A stretch of DNA of 64,000 nucleotides from Clostridium zeae (GTDB taxonomy: Bacteria > Bacillota > Clostridia > Clostridiales > Clostridiaceae): assembly GCF_017312485.1 (NCBI RefSeq), contig NZ_BMBA01000001.1, forward strand, positions 1,130,396-1,194,395, read 5' to 3'. A program made the translations under genes and the position numbers. Each line of letters starts with the position of its first letter. The stretch's first letter is position 1. The notes beneath the pieces were generated by a model. That model was not told the origin of the DNA. It made no database searches and saw nothing but the letters and a program-made list of their open reading frames with translations. Shown piece after piece: positions 52,878 through 62,323 of the stretch.

Positions 52878-54045
52878 ACCATTCTCCTGCAACTTTTTCT
52901 ATTTTATGATCGTTATAAAATCTTTTAGAATCAAAATAATTTCCAGCTTTATAAAAAGTAGTATCTACTGTTATCCAACGATTTTCTTCTCTTATATAAA
53001 CTTCATTCCATGCATGATTCACCCATTGTTCCCCGTTGTATCCTTGCCCAATAACTAATCTAACCTTAAGGTTAGCAGCTCTTGCCATTGCAACATAAAG
53101 ACATGAGTAATCAAAGCAAATTCCAGTCCTTGTTTCATAAGTAGGTATAGCTCCAGACTGTACTCTAAAGTTATTGCTTAGTATTTCATTAGCTTTATTA
53201 TCATCATACTCTATGTTTGTACCAATCCAGGAATATAACGACTTAGCTTTCTCTTTGTCACTGCTTTTAAATCTAGTAAGTTTTAAAGCCTCCTGATTTA
53301 TTGTTTCATTTGATTTAATCCCCTGATCTAATGTTACCCCATTATAATAAATTACTTCTCTTGCATTTGTGCTCTTACTACTATTTTTATTATTTTGATT
53401 TTCATCAACTTTTACTACCTTTATTTTAAGTGAGTCATTTAAGACTCTTGGTATCTCTTTCACTATAGGAGAAGTTGTAATCGGGTTTATTACATTTTTG
53501 CTTATAGTTTTATATATAGCACTTCCGTTGATTGATTTTTTTACTTCACTAGGAAAATTAAGGTAGTTTATAAAGTTCAAAGATATACAGATAATTATTA
53601 AAAATATAATAGCTCTCGGCAATGCAAATATGGCTCCAACGAATCCTCTAAACACATTTCCCTTGCTTTGAGAATACCTACTTAAGGTATTTATGAATGG
53701 TTGTACCGTGAACCTATTGAATATTCTTATTAAAATAAATATTATATTATATACCAAATAAATTATAATCAAAAACACAGCATAATAGCTTATCTGCCTA
53801 TATCCGTTTAAGATAGTATCTAAGTAATCTGATAAGCTACTTAAATAATCTACTATTTTAGGTAATAATTCTTGTTTAGAACAATAGATTACAGCAAGAA
53901 CTATTGATAAAAATAAAGCAATACTTTTTTCTATATCAAGGATCTCTTCCATAGCATCTTCTGAACTAAATTTGTTTATAAAACCTGCAATTACAGGTAT
54001 CACAAACACAGCTATTAGTATAAGATTTGTAGTATTAAAATTCAT
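52876..54045 (-). CDS. Membrane-anchored transglutaminase-like protein
   Basis: 389 residues from the ATG at 54045 (GGAG 9 bases upstream); an ATG two codons earlier abuts the recX stop. The N-terminal half has four or five membrane segments and looks CvpA-like (VGAIFALPRAIIFLIIICIS). The C-terminal half is a transglutaminase-core domain: Cys in RTGICFDYSCLYVAMARAA, His in VNHAWNEVYI and Asp in WITVDTTF. It would face the outside and act as a peptidase or transamidase; substrate unknown. It is third in a leftward operon with an M16 peptidase and recX. Confidence 0.83.
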   Translation of the reverse strand: MNFNTTNLILIAVFVIPVIAGFINKFSSEDAMEEILDIEKSIALFLSIVLAVIYCSKQELLPKIVDYLSSLSDYLDTILNGYRQISYYAVFLIIIYLVYNIIFILIRIFNRFTVQPFINTLSRYSQSKGNVFRGFVGAIFALPRAIIFLIIICISLNFINYLNFPSEVKKSINGSAIYKTISKNVINPITTSPIVKEIPRVLNDSLKIKVVKVDENQNNKNSSKSTNAREVIYYNGVTLDQGIKSNETINQEALKLTRFKSSDKEKAKSLYSWIGTNIEYDDNKANEILSNNFRVQSGAIPTYETRTGICFDYSCLYVAMARAANLKVRLVIGQGYNGEQWVNHAWNEVYIREENRWITVDTTFYKAGNYFDSKRFYNDHKIEKVAGEW

Positions 54046-54051
54046 AATCAT

Positions 54052-54693
54052 CTACTCCATAAATTGATCAGTTTTCATTACCTTCTTTATCAATCTATTA
54101 ATCATTTCAAATTCATATCCCTTAGATGCCATAAACCTAAATAGTTTTTGTGATATTTTTAATGTGTCCGATTCTCTCTTTATTAACGAATCGTACTTTT
54201 TCTTACATAATATATAGGCACCTTCTTCTTCTCTTTCTGTATCTACATTATTTATTTTATCCTTTAATAGTTCCTCTGAAACACCTTTTCTTAATAAACT
54301 ATAATAAATTTTATTTTTACCCTGATTTCCAATCTTATCTTTTAAGTACATTTCAGTATATAATTTATCATCTAAGAAATTATATTCTTTTAAAAATTCT
54401 AATGTTCTCTTTATCAAATTTTCTGGAAAAGCTTTCGATATTAATTTATCCCTTATTTCTTTCTCAGTCTTATAAGCTCTTTCAATGGTCTTTAATGCAG
54501 CATTCTTGCATTTAATAAAATCTTCTTCTTCGATTATTGTTTTGATTTTCTCTACATCAACTTTTTCATCTTTTCTAAGTCCATATCTATAAATTAACTC
54601 TGCATCACATCCAAAAGAAAATTCTTCGTCGATAAATATATTTACTCTTTTAGGATTCTTTTTTTGTACCTCTATACCAGTGATTTTACTCAT
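54052..54693 (-). CDS. recX: Regulatory protein RecX
   Basis: 213 residues of repeated three-helix units (ALKTIERAYKTEKEIRDKLI, FLKEYNFLDDKLYTEMYLKD, SLLRKGVSEELLKDKI). RecX binds RecA filaments and modulates recombination. recA itself is not in the window. It overlaps the M16 peptidase gene upstream by 8 bp. Confidence 0.9.
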   Translation of the reverse strand: MSKITGIEVQKKNPKRVNIFIDEEFSFGCDAELIYRYGLRKDEKVDVEKIKTIIEEEDFIKCKNAALKTIERAYKTEKEIRDKLISKAFPENLIKRTLEFLKEYNFLDDKLYTEMYLKDKIGNQGKNKIYYSLLRKGVSEELLKDKINNVDTEREEEGAYILCKKKYDSLIKRESDTLKISQKLFRFMASKGYEFEMINRLIKKVMKTDQFME

Positions 54694-55957
54694 CTATATC
54701 CTCTGCTTCCTTATCTGCATCTGATCTTAAAATATGAATTGTAGGGTTATTAAAAACCTTTCTTGCAATATCATATAAATCTATATTTTCGATATGATTA
54801 AGTCTTTCCATATCATGTATAAATTCATCTATTGGTTCTTCTTCAAGAATTTGATTAAGTACATAATTTGAGAGCTCAGAACTATCATCTAGAGTAGATA
54901 CCACTGCAGTTTTATGAACCTTTTTCATTAGTTCTATGGTACTCTTAGGAAAAGGAATCTCCTCTGTTTTTATCTTGTCTATACAGTCATTTATTGCATT
55001 AAGAGCTTCTTCGATATTCTCATCTTCAACTGAAGTAAATATATATAAAGTTCTAATATCATTACCTAAATCTAAATTAGTATATATATCGTACGCAAGT
55101 CCTCTTTCCTCTCTAAGCTCTCTAAAAAGTATAGAATTAGCACTTTCACCAAATTTGTGATTAAGAATCTTTAGAGCTAATTCTTCATCCTTATCTATAT
55201 TATCTAAAGTATATAAATATGTTATAGTACTTAACTCTATATCCCTTTTATACGTAGTTACAGTAACTTCCTTATTTTTTTCAAATTCTATCTCATCTAT
55301 ATGATTTAATGTGCCATTCCACGCACCAAAGAATTTAGAAATAATTGATATAGCTTCTTCATGATCATAAGATGAAACAATTGTTATTGTAGTATTATCT
55401 GGAGTATAAAATTTCCTATAAAAACTCAGTAAATCTCCTTTAGTAAACCTACTTACACTTTCTTCGTCTCCACTTATCTCATATCTTAAAGGGCTATACT
55501 CAAAAGCAATTTCATTAATTCTCTTGAAACTCAAATCTTCTATATCATCTTTACTGGTTTTTATTTCAGCTAGGATGACCCCTCTTTCCTTCTCCAGTTC
55601 ATCTTTGTCAAAGGTTGATTCTATAACCATATCTCCAAGGAGTTCTATTGCTTTCTCAATCTCCTCTTGAAGACAAGTCACACTATACACGGTAGAACAA
55701 AAATCAGTATATGCATTATACTCCCCACCTAAGAACTCCAACTGGTCATTCAATGTTTTATTATCTCTTGTCTTAGTTCCTTTAAATAACATATGTTCAA
55801 TGAAATGAGCCACACCTTTTTCATTTACTCCCTCATTTAATGAACCAACCTTCACCCCTACATTTATAGAAGCAAGTTGTGTATCTTTCTTTATGGTTAT
55901 TACATTAAGCCCATTGTTAAGCTTCGTAGCCTTACTGTCTAAATTCAATTTATACAT
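54686..55957 (-). CDS. M16-family zinc metallopeptidase
   Basis: 423 residues from MYKLNLDSKATKLNNG; GGAG lies 8 bases upstream, whereas an ATG ten codons earlier has no site. The inverted zinc motif HFIEHMLFKG gives H51-x2-E54-H55, with a downstream Glu in the helix ELEKERGVILAEIK. A second M16 half (ITIVSSYDHEEAISIISKFF) lacks the motif, as usual. The family includes mitochondrial processing peptidase-like and PqqL-like enzymes; substrate unknown. First gene of the operon with recX. Confidence 0.92.
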   Translation of the reverse strand: MYKLNLDSKATKLNNGLNVITIKKDTQLASINVGVKVGSLNEGVNEKGVAHFIEHMLFKGTKTRDNKTLNDQLEFLGGEYNAYTDFCSTVYSVTCLQEEIEKAIELLGDMVIESTFDKDELEKERGVILAEIKTSKDDIEDLSFKRINEIAFEYSPLRYEISGDEESVSRFTKGDLLSFYRKFYTPDNTTITIVSSYDHEEAISIISKFFGAWNGTLNHIDEIEFEKNKEVTVTTYKRDIELSTITYLYTLDNIDKDEELALKILNHKFGESANSILFRELREERGLAYDIYTNLDLGNDIRTLYIFTSVEDENIEEALNAINDCIDKIKTEEIPFPKSTIELMKKVHKTAVVSTLDDSSELSNYVLNQILEEEPIDEFIHDMERLNHIENIDLYDIARKVFNNPTIHILRSDADKEAEDIDE

Positions 55958-56271
55958 TAAAAATCTCCATTTCTCATTAACGCTCAATTTTATATTTAAG
56001 TAATATTAGCAATTCTAAATCGAACCTTCTTGATACATTTTTAAATGCACCACTTCATATTAAATTTATGTCCTCAACCTTTCTTCTCTGATTTCAGAAG
56101 AGCTTTGAAAGTTGTTCCCAGTTGAATTGGTACATCTTTATCTATACATTTTATAATAATATCAATATAAACTCAATTATAATATTAATTTGAATAAATA
56201 GATTCATTGTCTATATATTGACACATTTCTTAGGTATAATGAAATTGTAATAGTTTCAAGGAGGTTTAATT

Positions 56272-56946
56272 ATGGGTTTAACATTACTTATTGTCGAAGA
56301 TGAAATAAGAATTCGATTTCTTTTAAGGGATTATTTTTTAAAAGAGAACTTTAAAATATTTGAAGCAAAGAACGGTAAAGAAGCATTGAACATATATTCT
56401 GAAGAAAAAATTGACCTAGTGATTCTAGATATAATGATGCCAGAGCTTAATGGGTTCGAGGTATGTAAAAAAATACGTGAGGTTTCTACAACTCCTATAA
56501 TAATGCTTACTGCTCGTAGTGAGGAAGATGATAAATTATTAGGCTATGAGCTTGGGGCAGATGATTACGTAACAAAACCTTTTAGCCCAAAGGTTTTAGT
56601 AGCTAAAGTAAAAGCTCTTTTAAAAAGAACTAGTAATAAAACTGATACAAATATAATGGACTATGATGGTCTAAAGATAAATAAGATTTCACATGAGGTT
56701 ATGGTTTACGATAAAACTATAAACCTATCACCAAAAGAATTTGATCTATTGATTTACTTAGTTTCCAATGAAGGTATTGCTCTTACAAGAGATCAGATCT
56801 TAGATAGTGTATGGGGGATTGATTACTATGGAGATTTAAGAACTGTAGATACAAATATTAAAAGATTAAGAGAAAAACTTTTGGATAAATCTGAGTTCAT
56901 AACTACTGTTAGAGGAAGTGGATATAAGTTTGAGGTGAAAGAATGA
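56272..56946 (+). CDS. OmpR-family response regulator
   Basis: 224 residues. Receiver domain with phosphoacceptor D53 (VILDIMMPEL), acidic pocket ED (9-10) and Lys in DDYVTKPFSPKVL; C-terminal winged helix with LRTVDTNIKRLREKLLD and TVRGSGYKFE. Overlaps the histidine kinase gene by 4 bases (ATGA). Ribosome site AGGAGG. Target genes are unknown. Confidence 0.95.
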   Translation: MGLTLLIVEDEIRIRFLLRDYFLKENFKIFEAKNGKEALNIYSEEKIDLVILDIMMPELNGFEVCKKIREVSTTPIIMLTARSEEDDKLLGYELGADDYVTKPFSPKVLVAKVKALLKRTSNKTDTNIMDYDGLKINKISHEVMVYDKTINLSPKEFDLLIYLVSNEGIALTRDQILDSVWGIDYYGDLRTVDTNIKRLREKLLDKSEFITTVRGSGYKFEVKE

Positions 56947-58436
56947 AGCAAAGTATATCAAAGAGAATTTTCGTAATCACCTTTGGGCTAATAATAGCTT
57001 TAATGGTTGCAGCTGCTTTATTTCAGATGTTTTTCTTTGAGCGCTTTTATACTGATAAAAAAATGAAACTACTGGTAGCTAGTGTGGAAAACTTTAAAAC
57101 TTCATACTCAGGTACCACAAACAGAAACGCGATAATCAGTGGATTAAACAATTTACAGTACAGTACCAGTGCTCAGGCAGGTATTTATTCGTCAAATGGG
57201 CTCCCTATGTATGGTTCAGATCAAAGTTTAGATGTAACAAGTAGCATTTTTAATTCGCTTATTAGCCCAGACAATATTTCTGATATCTTTAGTTCAGGAA
57301 AAACTTTAAGCCAAGTTTATGACAATAAAGAGCACAATATAAAACATATAGTAGTAATAACACCTATGTCTATTAACACGAAAAACGACTCAATATTAAT
57401 AACGGTTTATTCTTTCCAGAGCATTAAAGAAGCCTCTTCAATAATAGGACAGTTTTATAAATACATTTTTGTTGCCTTGATTTTTATAGGTCTTATACTA
57501 TCCTTTATATACTCAGATTTAATATCAAAACCACTTAAGAGGCTTAATAAGGTTGCTCGTAAGATGTCTTCCATGGACTTCACTGAAAAATGTATATCCG
57601 ATAGAGAAGATGAGATAGGCGATCTTGCTAAAACGCTTAACTTTCTATCAGAAAACTTATCTAATGCTTTAACTGACTTGAGAACAAAAAACCAAAAATT
57701 ACAGGCTGATATTGAGAAAGAACGTAAACTGGAAAAAATTCGTAAAGATTTTATTGCGGGAGTTTCACATGAACTAAAGACTCCAATAGGAATTATCGAA
57801 GGATACGCAGAAGGATTAAAGGATAATATTGTTGATGGAGAGGCTAAGGATATATACCTAGATATAATAATTGATGAATCTAATAAAATGAATAAGTTGG
57901 TTATGGATATGCTTGAACTCTCAAGACTTGAATCAGATAGCAACAAACTTCAAATAGATACCTTTGATATAATATCTCTTACTAACGAAATACTATTTAA
58001 ATACTCAAACACTTTTGCAGAAAAAAATTTAAAAATAAACAAATCTTATTCTGATGAAAATATTATCATGGTAATTGGTGATGAATTTAAGATAGAAAGT
58101 GTTATAACAAACTTCATAACTAATGCTATAAAGTATACTAACGAAAATGAAAATATAAATATATTTATAGGTGTTGATAGCACCAAAGCTTTATTCTCCA
58201 TCGAAAACACAGGTGCTTTCTTGCAAAAGGATGATTTAGAAAAAGTTTGGGTTCAATTTTACAGAGTTGATAAGGCGAGAAGCCGTTCTGAAGGAAGTAG
58301 TGGCCTTGGCCTTGCCATTGTTAAGCAAATGCTTACACAACATAATAGTACCTTCGGAGTAAGAAACACCGTAAATGGGGTTGAATTTTTCTTTGACTTG
58401 AATTTAGATAATATTAACACAACTGAAGTTGAATAA
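56943..58436 (+). CDS. Sensor histidine kinase
   Basis: 497 residues. Two membrane segments (about 10-32 and 172-192) flank an extracytoplasmic sensor domain; a HAMP domain (about 193-245) leads to HisKA with H276 (GVSHELKTPIGIIEGYAEG), followed by HATPase_c with N box NAIKYTNENENINIF and G box SSGLGLAIVKQML. It partners the OmpR-type regulator upstream. The signal cannot be read; sensor architecture is similar to VanS/PhoR-like kinases. Confidence 0.95.
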   Translation: MKQSISKRIFVITFGLIIALMVAAALFQMFFFERFYTDKKMKLLVASVENFKTSYSGTTNRNAIISGLNNLQYSTSAQAGIYSSNGLPMYGSDQSLDVTSSIFNSLISPDNISDIFSSGKTLSQVYDNKEHNIKHIVVITPMSINTKNDSILITVYSFQSIKEASSIIGQFYKYIFVALIFIGLILSFIYSDLISKPLKRLNKVARKMSSMDFTEKCISDREDEIGDLAKTLNFLSENLSNALTDLRTKNQKLQADIEKERKLEKIRKDFIAGVSHELKTPIGIIEGYAEGLKDNIVDGEAKDIYLDIIIDESNKMNKLVMDMLELSRLESDSNKLQIDTFDIISLTNEILFKYSNTFAEKNLKINKSYSDENIIMVIGDEFKIESVITNFITNAIKYTNENENINIFIGVDSTKALFSIENTGAFLQKDDLEKVWVQFYRVDKARSRSEGSSGLGLAIVKQMLTQHNSTFGVRNTVNGVEFFFDLNLDNINTTEVE

Positions 58437-58458
58437 AATATTGATCATTTATAGGTAT

Positions 58459-58507
58459 AAAGCCATACATATTATGAGATATTTTTTCTCATTTATGTAT
58501 GGCTTTT
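58459..58507 (+). terminator. Terminator of the two-component operon
   Basis: AAAGCCATACATA/TATGTATGGCTTT 13-bp stem, 22-base loop with an internal GAGA/TCTC pairing. Confidence 0.85.
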
Positions 58508-58571
58508 ATCGCTAAATTATTTAGTTATATCTTACTTTAAATTAGTAAATCTATATTTATAAATAATTATA

Positions 58572-59315
58572 TTAAATCATTCCACCATCCACTGTGAGTA
58601 TTTGACCTGTCAGATAAGATGATTGGTCTGAGCATAAAAAGCTTACAACTTCAGCAACCTCATTACCTTCACCAAATCTACACATTGGTATCTCATCTAT
58701 TAGCATGTTCTTTTCTTCTTCTGAAAGCCACTTATTCATAGATGTATTTATAACTCCAGGTGCTATCCCATTGACTCTTATCTTAGATGGCGCAAGCTCT
58801 TTTGCTAAGGCTTTAGTAAAACTGTTTACTGCTCCCTTAGTAGCACTATAAATAGCCTCACAAGCCGCACCTGACTGACCCCATATTGAAGATATATTTA
58901 TAATTATACCTTTTCCTCTATTTAAGAAATATGGAATTGTAAATTTTGATGTATACATTACACCTTTGATGTTAGTATCTATCAGTTTATCTATCTCATT
59001 TTCATTCATATCCATCAATAGTCCAATATATGAAACACCTGCATTATTTATGAGAATATCAATTTTGCCAAAGGTTTGAGATGTAAATTCTATCAGTCTT
59101 TGAGCTTCTGAGTATATTCCTACATTGCTTTGAAATGCTACTGCATAACCACCATTTTCTTTAATATAACTGACAACTTCTTCTGCTCCTTCATGGTCCA
59201 TATTATAGTTGACCACAATTAACGCTCCTTTAGATGCTAAATTTATTGATATGTCTTTTCCGATACCTTTTGAAGCGCCAGTTACTATTACTACTTTTCC
59301 ATTTAAATCATTCAT
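58572..59315 (-). CDS. Short-chain dehydrogenase, YmfI-like (EF-P 5-aminopentanone reductase candidate)
   Basis: 247 residues from MNDLNGKVVIVTGASKG, chosen for the AGGTGG site. NAD(P)-binding TGASKGIG, NNAG, and catalytic Ser/Tyr/Lys in ISSIWGQSG...YSATKGA. The ISSIWG..GA.CE..YSATKG signature resembles YmfI, the reductase that finishes the aminopentanol modification of EF-P in Bacillus. FabG-type 3-oxoacyl-ACP reductase is the alternative. Followed by a dipeptidase on the same strand upstream; no fatty acid genes nearby. Confidence 0.8.
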   Translation of the reverse strand: MNDLNGKVVIVTGASKGIGKDISINLASKGALIVVNYNMDHEGAEEVVSYIKENGGYAVAFQSNVGIYSEAQRLIEFTSQTFGKIDILINNAGVSYIGLLMDMNENEIDKLIDTNIKGVMYTSKFTIPYFLNRGKGIIINISSIWGQSGAACEAIYSATKGAVNSFTKALAKELAPSKIRVNGIAPGVINTSMNKWLSEEEKNMLIDEIPMCRFGEGNEVAEVVSFLCSDQSSYLTGQILTVDGGMI

Positions 59316-59376
59316 AAAATATCCACCTACGAAATCTATATCTAGCTTTAAATTAGCCAAAGCTGCTTATCTTTTA

Positions 59377-60312
59377 CTATAATACTTCTCTTATAATTCT
59401 TTCCGCATTTTTATAAAATATCTTTTCAACGTCATCATAAGAGAAATTATTTTTTAGAAGAGCATCTGCTAATTTTCCCATTTCACTTGCATCTTTTATT
59501 TCAACTTCGTTTTCTATTCCATCAAAGTCACTACCTAAAGCTATACAATCTATTCCACCAATTTTTCTTATGTTCTTAATATGCTCTACCATATCATCTA
59601 TTTTTGTAGTCTTACTCTTACCTACAAAACCGCTGCAGAAGTTTATTCCCATCACTCCGCCTGCAGTGCTTAGTATCTTTATCATATCATCTGTTAAATT
59701 TCTAGTATGGTTTCTTATTGCTCTAGAATTTGAATGAGATGCAACAAAAGGTTTTGTTGAATATTTAGCTACATCAAAAAATCCACCATCAGATAAATGT
59801 GAAACATCTATAATCATCCCAAGATCATTCATTTTTTTAACCACTTCTATACCAAAGGGTTTCAATCCCTTATCTGCATATTCTTTTTTGCAATGTGGAT
59901 ATCCAATTTCATTCTCAAAATTCCAAGTCAAGGTTATTAATCTAATCCCCATATCATAGAATTCTTGCAGATTATTTATATCACCAGCTATTGCTCCGCC
60001 TTCTTCTATAGTTATAAAAGCTCCTAGTTTATTTTCATTTTGACATTTTAAGTACTGGTCATAATTTCTTACTAAAGCTATATCAGATTTATTTTCATCT
60101 AATTCACTAACCAATCTTTTATACATATCAATGCAATCATTTTTTAAATCGCCACATTGATCTTTTTCTAAGAATAATGCAAAAAATTGAGCTTTAGCAT
60201 TGCCAGACTTTAATTTCATTATATCAACTGAAAACTGATTTTCTTTTAACTTAGCCTCTTTATCACTAAATAGCTTCAATGCCGTATCACAATGTAAATC
60301 AATAAAATTCAT
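59377..60312 (-). CDS. Membrane dipeptidase family (M19)
   Basis: 311 residues. Binuclear zinc residues: HxD in FIDLHCDTA, Glu in AFITIEEGGAI, His in IIDVSHLSDGG and in FVASHSNSRAI; GSDFDGIE is another landmark. It hydrolyses dipeptides, including L-D forms. Cytoplasmic as no signal peptide is visible. It is transcribed in front of the SDR gene with a gap of about 60 bp. Confidence 0.92.
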   Translation of the reverse strand: MNFIDLHCDTALKLFSDKEAKLKENQFSVDIMKLKSGNAKAQFFALFLEKDQCGDLKNDCIDMYKRLVSELDENKSDIALVRNYDQYLKCQNENKLGAFITIEEGGAIAGDINNLQEFYDMGIRLITLTWNFENEIGYPHCKKEYADKGLKPFGIEVVKKMNDLGMIIDVSHLSDGGFFDVAKYSTKPFVASHSNSRAIRNHTRNLTDDMIKILSTAGGVMGINFCSGFVGKSKTTKIDDMVEHIKNIRKIGGIDCIALGSDFDGIENEVEIKDASEMGKLADALLKNNFSYDDVEKIFYKNAERIIREVL

Positions 60313-60432
60313 ACAATCACTCCCTTTTATACTATTTTATCACTTTTACGCTAAAGATGTACCTCTTCAAAGTATGATCAATTAAAATAAAAACTTTCAT
60401 CACCTTTGTCTTAAGTGGTTGTTAAAGCACCG

Positions 60433-60485
60433 TGTTGAAATTAAGTGATTATACATCAGATGCTTTATAACCACTTAATTTCAAC
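60433..60485. mobile_element. MITE-like element, minimal copy E
   Basis: Terminal repeats GTTGAAATTAAGTGATTAT and ATAACCACTTAATTTCAAC (18 of 19 paired) enclose only 15 bases (ACATCAGATGCTTTA-type remnant). Flanks TTAAAGCACCGT and AATACTCTTAAACAT match copy C. It is an internal-deletion derivative. Confidence 0.7.
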
Positions 60486-60529
60486 AATACTCTTAAACAT
60501 ATCCTATCATACTAATTATAAATAAATAT

Positions 60530-60609
60530 GAACCACTGCAGCTTCAATTAATCACATGAGTCTTCCTACAACTTTAGGAGGATATATGAGTATTCAGCTA
60601 CAATGGTTC
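60530..60609 (-). other. 80-nt structured 3' UTR hairpin after glyA
   Basis: On the minus strand, GAACCATTGTAGCT pairs with AGCTGCAGTGGTTC (G-T pairs included) and an inner TCCTCCTA pairs with TAGGAAGA. It starts about 20 bases past the glyA stop. No T run follows, so it is either a stabilising hairpin or a weak terminator. Confidence 0.6.
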
Positions 60610-60629
60610 AATCATATGCTTAATAAAAA

Positions 60630-61865
60630 TTACTTATACAATGGATATTTATTACAAAGTACTTTCACTTTTTCCTTTGCAAAAGAAAGATCTCCATCCT
60701 TATTAGTTATTACATAGTCAATTATTTCAGCAATTTCTTTCATATCAGCTTCAACAAAACCTCTTGTTGTAACTGCAGGAGTTCCTATTCTTACTCCGCT
60801 TGTTACAAATGGGCTTCTAGTTTCATTTGGCACTGTATTCTTATTTACTGTTATACCTATAGTATCAAGAAGTATTTCTGCTTCTTTACCAGTTATGTCT
60901 TTGTTGCTTAAATCTACAAGTAACAAATGATTATCAGTACCGTTAGATACCAATTTAAATCCTCTAGCTATTAACTCTTCACCAAGAACCTTAGCATTTT
61001 TTATAACTTGAGTTGTATATTCCTTAAATGAAGGCTCTAATGCTTCCTTGAAACAAACAGCTTTCCCAGCAATTATATGCATAAGTGGTCCACCTTGCAT
61101 TCCAGGGAAGATAGTTTTATCAATATCCTTTGCATACTTTTCCTTACAAAGAATTAGTCCACCTCTTGGACCTCTTAGAGTCTTATGAGTTGTTGAAGTA
61201 ACAAAATCAGCATAAGGAACTGGTGATGGATGATCTCCTGTAGCCACAAGTCCAGCAATATGAGCCATATCCACCATTAAGTATGCTCCAACTTCATCAG
61301 CAATAGCTCTGAATTTTTCAAAATCAAGAGTTCTTGAATATGCGCTTGCTCCAGCAACTATCATTTTTGGCTTGCAGTCTAAAGCAAGCTTTCTAACATC
61401 TTCGTAATCTATTGTTTCAGTAGTTTTATCTACTTTATAAGAGACAAATTTAAATAACTTTCCTGAAAAATTCACTGGTGATCCGTGAGTTAGATGTCCT
61501 CCATTGCTAAGATCCATCCCTAAAACTGTATCTCCATGATTTAATACAGAAAAATATACTGCCATGTTTGCCTGAGAACCTGAATGTGGCTGTACATTAG
61601 CATGTTCAGCTCCAAAAAGTTTTTTCGCTCTTTCTCTTGCTATCTCTTCTACTTCATCTACTACGTGACATCCGCCATAGTATCTTTTGCTTGGATATCC
61701 TTCAGCGTATTTGTTAGTTAAATATGATCCCATGGCTTCCATAACTGCTTCGCTAGTAAAGTTTTCAGAAGCTATAAGTTCAATTCCATTTTGTTGTCTA
61801 TGTAGTTCTTTTTCTACAAGATCATATATATCTTTGTCATTGTTTTTTAAATTATTAAAATCCAT
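60630..61865 (-). CDS. glyA: Serine hydroxymethyltransferase
   Basis: 411 residues. PLP Lys in [26 protein letters not shown] and [15 protein letters not shown] are strongly conserved. It interconverts serine and glycine with tetrahydrofolate, supplying one-carbon units. Monocistronic with its own promoter. A serine/threonine exporter gene pair begins 458 bp away in the opposite direction. Confidence 0.98.
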   Translation of the reverse strand: MDFNNLKNNDKDIYDLVEKELHRQQNGIELIASENFTSEAVMEAMGSYLTNKYAEGYPSKRYYGGCHVVDEVEEIARERAKKLFGAEHANVQPHSGSQANMAVYFSVLNHGDTVLGMDLSNGGHLTHGSPVNFSGKLFKFVSYKVDKTTETIDYEDVRKLALDCKPKMIVAGASAYSRTLDFEKFRAIADEVGAYLMVDMAHIAGLVATGDHPSPVPYADFVTSTTHKTLRGPRGGLILCKEKYAKDIDKTIFPGMQGGPLMHIIAGKAVCFKEALEPSFKEYTTQVIKNAKVLGEELIARGFKLVSNGTDNHLLLVDLSNKDITGKEAEILLDTIGITVNKNTVPNETRSPFVTSGVRIGTPAVTTRGFVEADMKEIAEIIDYVITNKDGDLSFAKEKVKVLCNKYPLYK

Positions 61866-61896
61866 TCAATCACCCCAATTTCTTTCGTTTATATTG

Positions 61897-61925
61897 ATTA
61901 TATGTTTTAATAAGAATTTAATCAA
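61897..61925 (-). promoter_or_regulatory. glyA promoter
   Basis: TTGATT, 17-base spacer, TATAAT on the minus strand, 32 bases before the start codon. Confidence 0.75.
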
Positions 61926-62122
61926 TATAACTAGTTAATAAAAATTGTAATGAAAACATTTTCACCTATATGTATTGTTAAAATATCTCATTAATGCTAT
62001 TTTAGGTATTTCAATTTTTCCTACTAAAGCCAGAATAAATATTAAAGAGTTTATAATTAAATTAATCCACGGTTAATTATTATTAAAATCTTAGCTAAAT
62101 AATTAAGTTACCACAATATATA

Positions 62123-62131
62123 TGTTATAAT
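62123..62131 (+). promoter_or_regulatory. Extended -10 promoter of the exporter leader
   Basis: TGTTATAAT, an extended -10 element. Transcription would begin about 7 bases on, right at the first paired bases of the leader RNA (62138). The 61926-62122 stretch shows nothing else. Confidence 0.65.
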
Positions 62132-62137
62132 ACAACT

Positions 62138-62270
62138 GGTGCGATTTTAACATAGTGATTTTATGGAGTAAACTTCAATTATACGGGTCGGAAACTGCTG
62201 ATAGTTAAGGTTATAAGATCAAACGAATATTAAGCTTATAAATGTACCTGGTATAAATTCCTGTAGCACC
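62138..62270 (+). promoter_or_regulatory. Structured leader RNA, candidate riboswitch of unknown class
   Basis: 133 nt from the predicted start site. Closing stem GGTGC/GCACC (62138-62142 with 62266-62270); hairpin GGAG-TAAA-CTTC (62165-62176); long-range helix ATACGGGT/ACCTGGTAT with one bulge (62181-62188 with 62246-62254); and a perfect helix TTATAAG/CTTATAA (62211-62217 with 62235-62241). The exporter start codon is 54 bases past the closing stem and no terminator intervenes. I compared it by memory with lysine, glycine, SAM, TPP, FMN, purine, THF, ZTP, c-di-GMP, c-di-AMP and guanidine types and found no match. Confidence 0.6.
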
Positions 62271-62323
62271 GTTAATATTAAAACACTACTAATAATCAAT
62301 TATTAAATTTCGATGAGGTTATT

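Noticed and set aside
56213-56243. Consensus promoter TTGACA...TATAAT before the response regulator
   Set aside because: Spacing between the two boxes is only 11 bases, too short for a sigma-A promoter; the TATAAT may be real with another -35.
62138-62270. THF, ZTP, glycine, lysine or guanidine riboswitch
   Set aside because: Only short chance similarities (GGTGCG, GGGTCG) occur; the conserved cores of those classes are missing. Kept as an unassigned structured leader.
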